Below, one piece after another: positions 58,491 through 64,000 of a stretch of DNA of 64,000 nucleotides. The notes under the pieces are model-generated. The model was not told the DNA's origin. It made no database searches and worked only from the letters and a program-made list of their open reading frames with translations. This DNA comes from Myotis daubentonii (Eukaryota; Chordata; Mammalia; Chiroptera; Vespertilionidae), in NCBI RefSeq assembly GCF_963259705.1, contig NC_081842.1, positions 63,562,787 to 63,626,786 of the forward strand. The letters are read 5' to 3'. The position numbers and the translations under genes are program-made. Within the stretch, counting starts at the first letter, position 1, and each line of letters opens with the position of its first letter.

Positions 58491-58945
58491 GTTAAAAATG
58501 TTACTTTTTGAGTTTTCTTCTTAGAAAATTCTGAAGTGATATCCATATTAAGTATATATTCATAGAGTGGAATACAGCCAGCCAGAGCAGGGGATAAAAG
58601 AAAAGGCACGGTGGAACATCTCCCTTCCTCCTCTGTAGTTTTCCTATGTTGCCCTATATTGCAGGTGGCATAAATCATGACAGCAGAAAGGATAGAATTG
58701 TCAAGAATAGTAAATGTCTACTTGATATCTATGCTTCAATTTCTTTTTGGTAGAAACCTTATTCCGCCACTCACAAGCCAAGCAGAAGAGGGAAAAAAGA
58801 TTTCTAGTTTTATATTTTGTGAGAATACAATTCATTGAGAATAGGGTCACCTTAACAAATATTACTATAATGCTTACAGTATTTTATTTGATAAAGTTCA
58901 TTCCCTCTATAATCACAAATACTAATTGAAGGACTGCATTATTTT
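58491..58945. other. unique sequence, nothing recognised
   Basis: No repeat or gene signature was recognised. Confidence 0.4.
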
Positions 58946-58960
58946 CACTTTATTATTTTT

Positions 58961-59177
58961 TAAATATATTTTCATTGATTTCAGAGAAGAAGGGAGAGGG
59001 GGAGAGAGAGAGAGAGAACATAAGTGATGAGAGAGAGTCATTGATTGGCTGCCTCCTGCATGCCCCCTACTGGAGAGTGAGCCCACAACCCTGGCCTGTG
59101 CCCTCGACTGGAATCGAACCTAGGACCTTCAGTCTGCAGGCTGGCACTCTAGTCACTGAGCCAAACCAGCTAAGGCT
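58961..59177 (-). mobile_element. VES-type SINE (antisense) with a full CTCF-core match
   Basis: Reverse VES SINE with a GA-rich segment, a 'tgccccctactgg' body and head 'ctgagccaaaccagctaagg'. The minus strand of 59061-59073 reads CCAGTAGGGGGCA, a 13 of 13 match to the CTCF core pattern CCASYAGRKGGCR. The flanks share a short 'actttatt' target duplication. Confidence 0.88.
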
Positions 59178-59885
59178 TTACTTTATTTTTGAGGGAAACT
59201 GAGGCTCCAGGCATTCAAGTGACTGATCCATCACATAAAGGTGGCTGACAGTTTTAGGTGAAAAGAAAGTGCAATAGATGGGTCCTTACTAATACCTTAT
59301 TACTCCAGTTCAAGTGAATATTACTCCCTTTAACCAGCAGTCAAGGAGTTCAGAAAACAGATACACATGCACCCATCTGAGATCCTATCCTATTCACCCC
59401 TACTACATTACCAGTTTCTTCAGGTAACAGTACACAGCTCAGTTGTGCTCTGGTTCTTCTTGGCCTCTTGTCCAGATGTGAAAATGCTTGTGCCCTGGCT
59501 CCCAGGCACTGATTCTGCTTTGATTGTCGGTTTCTAGGGGTGGCCTGAGGTCTATGGTGCTGCATTGTCCTGTGACTGGAGACTGGCAAGCTTTGTTGTA
59601 TTTTGCAACTGAAAAAAACGTCTTGGAGATGATCCAATTATATCCCCCCCCCAATTTTATCAATTAAAAGGCTGCGGTAGAGAATCTGCCTTCTCAAGTA
59701 GATCCCTTTTTCCTAATCTTTTCAAATGCTGCAGCAAATACAGAAAAATCACAGGGCTATTGGGAAACCACTAGGTTCTCCCTTTTCCTTGCATATTCTT
59801 CTCTCTAATACCAAATGACACAAGGATGTTTTCTACCCATTAGGTATTGCTAATGAAAACCCTGCAAGCTAATGACAACAATTTT
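59178..59885. other. unique sequence, nothing recognised
   Basis: Two overlapping antisense frames (59350-59663) show no motif and are judged chance. Confidence 0.4.
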
Positions 59886-59889
59886 CCTT

Positions 59890-60065
59890 TGAAAGAGCAC
59901 TGGACTTACAATCAATGACCAGGGTCCCAAACCTGCCTATGATATGATATGGCTGTGTGACCTTAGATATTTGGTTTAATCTCTGTGATTATCAGTGTCT
60001 GCATCTGTAGAGTTGGGGTGGTATATGTTACATACAAACAAGGTCGTTATGAGGGCTTTATGAGG
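59890..60065 (+). repeat. MIR SINE
   Basis: Sense MIR: 'gaaagagcactggacttaca', 'gctgtgtgaccttagatatt', 'tctgcatctgtagagttggg' and 'aggtcgttatgagggcttta'. Confidence 0.75.
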
Positions 60066-60069
60066 AAAC

Positions 60070-60800
60070 CACAAAGTCTATGATATTTTTCTCTGCTCAA
60101 AATCTTTCATGTACTTCTTTTTGCCCCTATGATAAAGTTCCACATTCTTAATATGGCCTCTATGAGCTTGTGTGATTTCTCTTGCCTATCTTTCCATACT
60201 CTCCTGGCTCCAGGTGTTCTACGTTCTCTCTGTGTTTTTTGTTTTTGTTTTTTTTTTAAGTCCAAAGTCTGTGTTTTCTCCTGTCCTGGGATCTTCTGTT
60301 TCCTCTAAAACTTTCTCACTAACCCAGTTAACTTAGCTGTTAGGACAGTGATGGTGAACCTTTTGATCTTGGCGTGTCAGCATTTTGAAAAACCCTAACT
60401 TAACTCTGGTGTCGTGTCACATATAAAAATTTTTTGATATTTGCAACCATAGTAAAACAAAGATTTATATTTTTGAAATTTATTTTATATATCTAAATGC
60501 CATTTAACAAAGAAAAAACAACCAAAAAATGAGTTCGTGTGTCACCTCTGACATGCGTGTCATAGGTTCGCCATCACTGTGTTAGTAGTTGGCAAGCATG
60601 CCATTTCTTGGGGTGCCCCGGGCTTAGTGGGGTTACTTGTTCTGTCCCCAAGGTCCTATACTACTCTTTATGATATTGGTATTCATCAATCTCGGGAGCA
60701 TTTGTTTACTATTCCTCTTCATGTCTAAATTGTAGGTATCCTAAAGTTAGATTCCATGTGCATCCTTAAACTTCTGGATACCCAGCACCTAGTGAAGTAT
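60070..60800 (+). repeat. L2 LINE 3' region split by a hAT element
   Basis: Left part: 'tctgctcaaaatctttcatg', 'ataaagttccacattcttaa' and 'atatggcctctatgagcttg'. Right part after the insertion: 'gcatttgtttactattcctc' and 'ctggatacccagcacctagt'. The order fits a sense L2 3' end interrupted once. Confidence 0.55.
60346..60579. mobile_element. short non-autonomous hAT element
   Basis: A 234-bp element with inverted ends CAGTGATGGTGAACC and its near-complement 'ggttcgccatcactg'. The 8-bp target duplications, tgttagga at 60338-60345 and tgttagta at 60580-60587, match at 7 of 8 bases. Both subterminal regions carry 'gcgtgtca'-type motifs. It has no coding capacity and resembles bat and opossum hAT families. 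Confidence 0.85.
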
Positions 60801-60834
60801 AACAGGCCTCCTTCTCTGCCCTTTCACTTCCTCC

Positions 60835-61420
60835 AGTTTCCGTTACCTGTGGTAAACTGGGGTCTGAAAATATTAAATTATAAAAAATCCAGAAACAATT
60901 CTTACATTCAAAATTGCGTGTTGTTCTGAGTGGGGTGATAAAATCTTGCACAGTCCCACTTCATCCTGCCTGGGTTGAAAATCATCTCTTGTCCAGCGTA
61001 CCCATGCTCTATCCACTCCCTGCCCATCAGTTGCTTAGGAGCCCTTTGGGATACCAGATCTACTGCTGTGGTATCAAAGTGCTTGTGTTCAAGTAATCCT
61101 TACAGTACATATCCCAAGACTGTCACAAAGCCCATGTCATTCACCTCACTTCATCTCATCACATAGACATTGTGTCATCTAACATCATCACAAGAAGGTT
61201 AAGCAAGTTTGAGAGATACAATATTCGCATGACTTGTGTTAAAGTATAATTTTTATGCTTTTTATATTTTATTATTACTTATTGTGTTTAATTTACAAAT
61301 TAAACTTTATCATAGGTATGCGTTTATAGGGAAAAAAACATAGCATATGCAGAATTCAGTATTCTCCACAATTTCAGGCATCCACTGGGGGTCTTGGAAA
61401 GACTGCCATATCCCTCTGAA
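60835..61420 (+). mobile_element. internally deleted Tigger (pogo-type) element
   Basis: Left-end blocks 'cagtttccgttacctgtggt', 'gaaaatattaaattataaaa' and 'gtgcttgtgttcaagtaatc' join directly to right-end blocks 'aatttacaaattaaacttta', 'tcataggtatgcg' and 'ggcatccactgggggtcttg'. The transposase gene between them is gone. This is a typical non-autonomous Tigger derivative of placental mammals. Confidence 0.8.
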
Positions 61421-61424
61421 TAGC

Positions 61425-62005
61425 ACCTTCTCATCAAATCCTTATGACTAATCCTGGATGCATTTAGCATACATGTATTTTACCTGACACTAAGTGTCAG
61501 GATATCTATTAGCTTTATGATCATTTGTGTGTGCATATAGCATATAAATGTAATGTGTCCCTAAATATGAAAAAAAACACTAGAGAAATATTAGGTGTAC
61601 TGTCCTAATTGAGTAGCAAGTGTATGGATATACCTATAGAGTAAGGCTGAATAAGTAGAACTGGTCTACGAGGCTAAATAATTGCTGAAGCTCTCTGGCA
61701 GTTCTTGGTAACCACTCTCCTGGCTGTAGCAACCATAAAACATACAAGTCATTACTGCATTAACCTTTCCACTCCAAGGAAATAAATTATAGCTTAGACT
61801 TCTCAGATGTTCCCTTAGGCCTGTGGACTAATGGAGTTATACTAATTCTGTTTCAACATGGAAAACCTTACCCAGCTCCACCAACCAACCAAGAGGTTGA
61901 CCCAGCTCTTATCTTTTTTAAGCTGAAAGCTTAAAATAGCAGGGATGTGTATCGATGTAAGCTCTAATCTTCCAGCAACTTTGTATTTCCACCAGTTTAT
62001 TTTGT
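61425..62005. other. unique sequence, nothing recognised
   Basis: No repeat or gene was recognised. Confidence 0.4.
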
Positions 62006-62007
62006 TT

Positions 62008-62263
62008 AAAAATATTTTTGTTAATCCTCACCTGAGGATATTTTTCCATTGATTTTTATAGAGAGTGGAAGGGAAGGAGAGAGATAGAGGAAGAGAAATA
62101 TCTATGTGAGAGAGACACACCGATTGGTTGCCTCTCATACCCGTCCCAGCTGGGGCTGGGGATGGAACCTGCAACCCAGGTACCTGCTTTTGACTGGAGT
62201 CAAACCTGGGACTCTTCAGTCCATGGACTGATGCTCTATCCACTGAGCAAACCCAGCTAGGGC
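62008..62263 (-). mobile_element. longer, older bat tRNA SINE (antisense)
   Basis: An antisense SINE of a subfamily with an extra tail segment, 'taatcctcacctgaggatat', before the usual 'ttccattgatttttatagag'. Body: 'ccgattggttgcctctcata'. Head: 'ctctatccactgagcaaacc', missing one base of the usual 'gagccaaac'. It is older than the young VES copies. Confidence 0.82.
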
Positions 62264-63022
62264 TTTCGACAATATTTATTTTAAGCCTGGCATAAATTTG
62301 GCAATTTTGCTAATAGTCCACATGGTGGTTATGTCCTTGTGCATAATATCATTCACCAAGACTAATTTTAACTACATCATAGATGGCCGAAAAATAATCA
62401 TCTAATTTCTTCACTACTCGTACTTAATTAACACAGTAGCCTTTATCTATTTTAGAGTTGAATTTCATCTGCAGAAATAAAAAAGCCTAATAGTAAATAA
62501 TAGATATTTATGTAAATATTTCACATACCCAGGACTATTTACTTGAGTTTAATATGATTCTAGTTTGCTTATGTTTTACATAAATTTAAGCAGGTGTTGG
62601 TGCTTTGGAGTCCATTTCCCACTCATATGCATTTCAGTACAACAAATTAAGTAAAAACCAGTTCACATGGACTAATTTAGTTTACATGAAAATAGACTAA
62701 TCTCTCCACATAAGTGGTTGCTATATGCTGAATGCTGAATTGCCACAGCATACAAACTTCCTTACAATTTCACTTGGAGTGTAGTAGATTGATCATGAAC
62801 TTACCTGTTGCTACTCCAGTCAACTACTACGTTGCCTAGGCAACCTGGAATACTGTGCTTTCAAAGGAAAACCAGAAAGCTTTCAAAGAAAAATGAGACA
62901 GTTCAAAAAATAAGTATGGAGACTCTTCATCTGAATAGCCATGTCTTTGAGAGCTCCTTCTGAAAAGCAGCCAGTTAGCTGATGTGACCAGATTACTGAT
63001 TGCTGAATTCTTGATTCTAGAG
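62264..63022. other. unique sequence holding an X-box palindrome
   Basis: No transposon was recognised. The block contains the RFX-type palindrome at 62831-62844. Confidence 0.4.
62831..62844. promoter_or_regulatory. candidate RFX (X-box) binding site
   Basis: GTTGCCTAGGCAAC is a perfect 14-bp palindrome and fits the paired half-site pattern GTTNCC..GGNAAC of RFX-family transcription factors. It lies outside recognised repeats. Binding is untested. Confidence 0.5.

Positions 63023-63023
<1 letters not shown>

Positions 63024-63062
<39 letters not shown>
63024..63062. repeat. (GT)n microsatellite
   Basis: About 19 uninterrupted TG units. Confidence 0.97.
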
Positions 63063-63063
<1 letters not shown>

Positions 63064-64000
63064 TATGTGTCACTGTTCTTGAATTTCTAAAAGTGATCAT
63101 TCAGGTACTATGATTTATCTGTCTCTCTATAATTTTAGATCTCCTTCCCTGTTGTTGAAACTCATTTTTTAAACTTAGTGTAAAGAAAAATATAGTTATG
63201 TAAAATGCATTTAAATGCATTTTTCTTTAATTCTGAAATGTTTTATTAACTGCAAAATTTTAAATATAAACTTAATATACTTGGGAATGAACATTGTCCT
63301 TCTCTAATGAGGGTTTCTTTTATAGGAGACAAAACCGAAAATGGGAGATGTTAAGGAAAAGGGAGAAAACATTTTTAATACAAAAGGAAATCTTTAACAG
63401 TTGTTTTGTTTTTATTGTTTTGGCATTTTAAAAAAGGACTGTTTAATACAAAACATTTCTGTGGATGAGTTTTTATGACAAAAATGACTGCATTCTCCTC
63501 TTGCGGCACTACAGAGGTGAGGGTGGATGCAGCTGTGTGAGATTTTCTCGCTATTGGAAAGTGGAAAACACATAGCCATGCTGCTGCCCCCAGCTATTGT
63601 CCAAGCGGAACTAGGGTCAGAAAGGGTCAGCAAGTACAGCAAAGGCTTCCTCTTATTTTCTCCTTTAATTCAGGCACAGTGCTTCTATTAAGAATTCTGA
63701 AATTGTTAAGATTTGTCTTAAAGTCTCAGACAAAATAAATTATTGATATTTTTGAGACTGTTTTGACTTTGACCACTAGGCCTTTTCCATGTAAGCTTGT
63801 CTCCCCACAGCTCTCTTTTCCTGATTCTTACCGTCTGGCTGGAGACTGACTTCCTCAGTGCTGCCATTCCAGCCATGAGTTCCTTCTACCCTAGGCAGGG
63901 ACAGGCACTTCCTCCTTGGCCTCCCACAGCCCCTTTCTCTCCTCTGTTCTACCACTTTGTCACTTGTGGTGTTTGTTATTATGTTTTTGTGATCATCTCT
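63063..64000. other. unique sequence, nothing recognised
   Basis: No repeat, exon or RNA gene was recognised to the end of the window. Confidence 0.4.

Overview
This is nuclear DNA of a placental mammal, and almost certainly of a vespertilionid bat such as Myotis, Eptesicus or Pipistrellus. No host protein-coding exon, rRNA, tRNA gene or CRISPR array can be supported. The sequence is AT-rich with few CpGs, and the many short open frames have no exon structure. It reads as gene-desert or deep-intron sequence built by transposition. The host call rests on the repeat set: tRNA-derived VES-type SINEs, three rolling-circle HeliBat-type elements, a Tc1-like element with long inverted repeats, two short hAT elements with intact 8-bp target duplications, and L1 3' ends of one G-rich bat-type family. 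Recent activity of Helitrons, hAT and Tc1/mariner elements is a known peculiarity of vespertilionid bats.

Layout. Bases 1-11,790 are mostly old unique sequence with a MER5-like piece, a MIR, a Tigger relic (3225-3420), a tandem pair of VES SINEs (4143-4594), a reverse VES SINE (6143-6362) and a CA microsatellite (8511-8563). A long ancient repeat fills 10,480-11,650. HeliBat copy 1 is at 11,794-12,396. Bases 16,555-17,690 and 22,571-23,373 hold L1 3' ends. MER2 lies at 25,797-26,134. HeliBat copy 2 is at 32,942-33,358, followed by a SPIN/URR1-like hAT (35,170-35,495) and a reverse VES SINE. Bases 37,437-38,639 are one ancient hAT element split by HeliBat copy 3 and two SINEs. Bases 41,835-43,015 are a degenerate Tc1 element whose right end runs into a CT/TA microsatellite. 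An L1 3' end lies at 48,673-48,859, and an antisense L1 carrying a nested SINE at 50,030-50,870. More SINEs follow at 51,605, 52,989, 58,961 and 62,008. A 74-bp direct repeat sits at 56,209 and 57,479. A hAT element inside an L2 (60,346-60,579) and an internally deleted Tigger (60,835-61,420) close the window.

Nothing here forms an operon or pathway. The functional content most worth testing is regulatory: CTCF-core-like motifs carried by some VES copies, one CTCF-like motif outside any recognised repeat, a perfect RFX/X-box palindrome at 62,831-62,844, and several unique, repeat-poor blocks that look conserved. Repeat family names come from recalled consensus features and target duplications, not from a search. 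Boundaries without a target duplication are good to about 10-30 bases.
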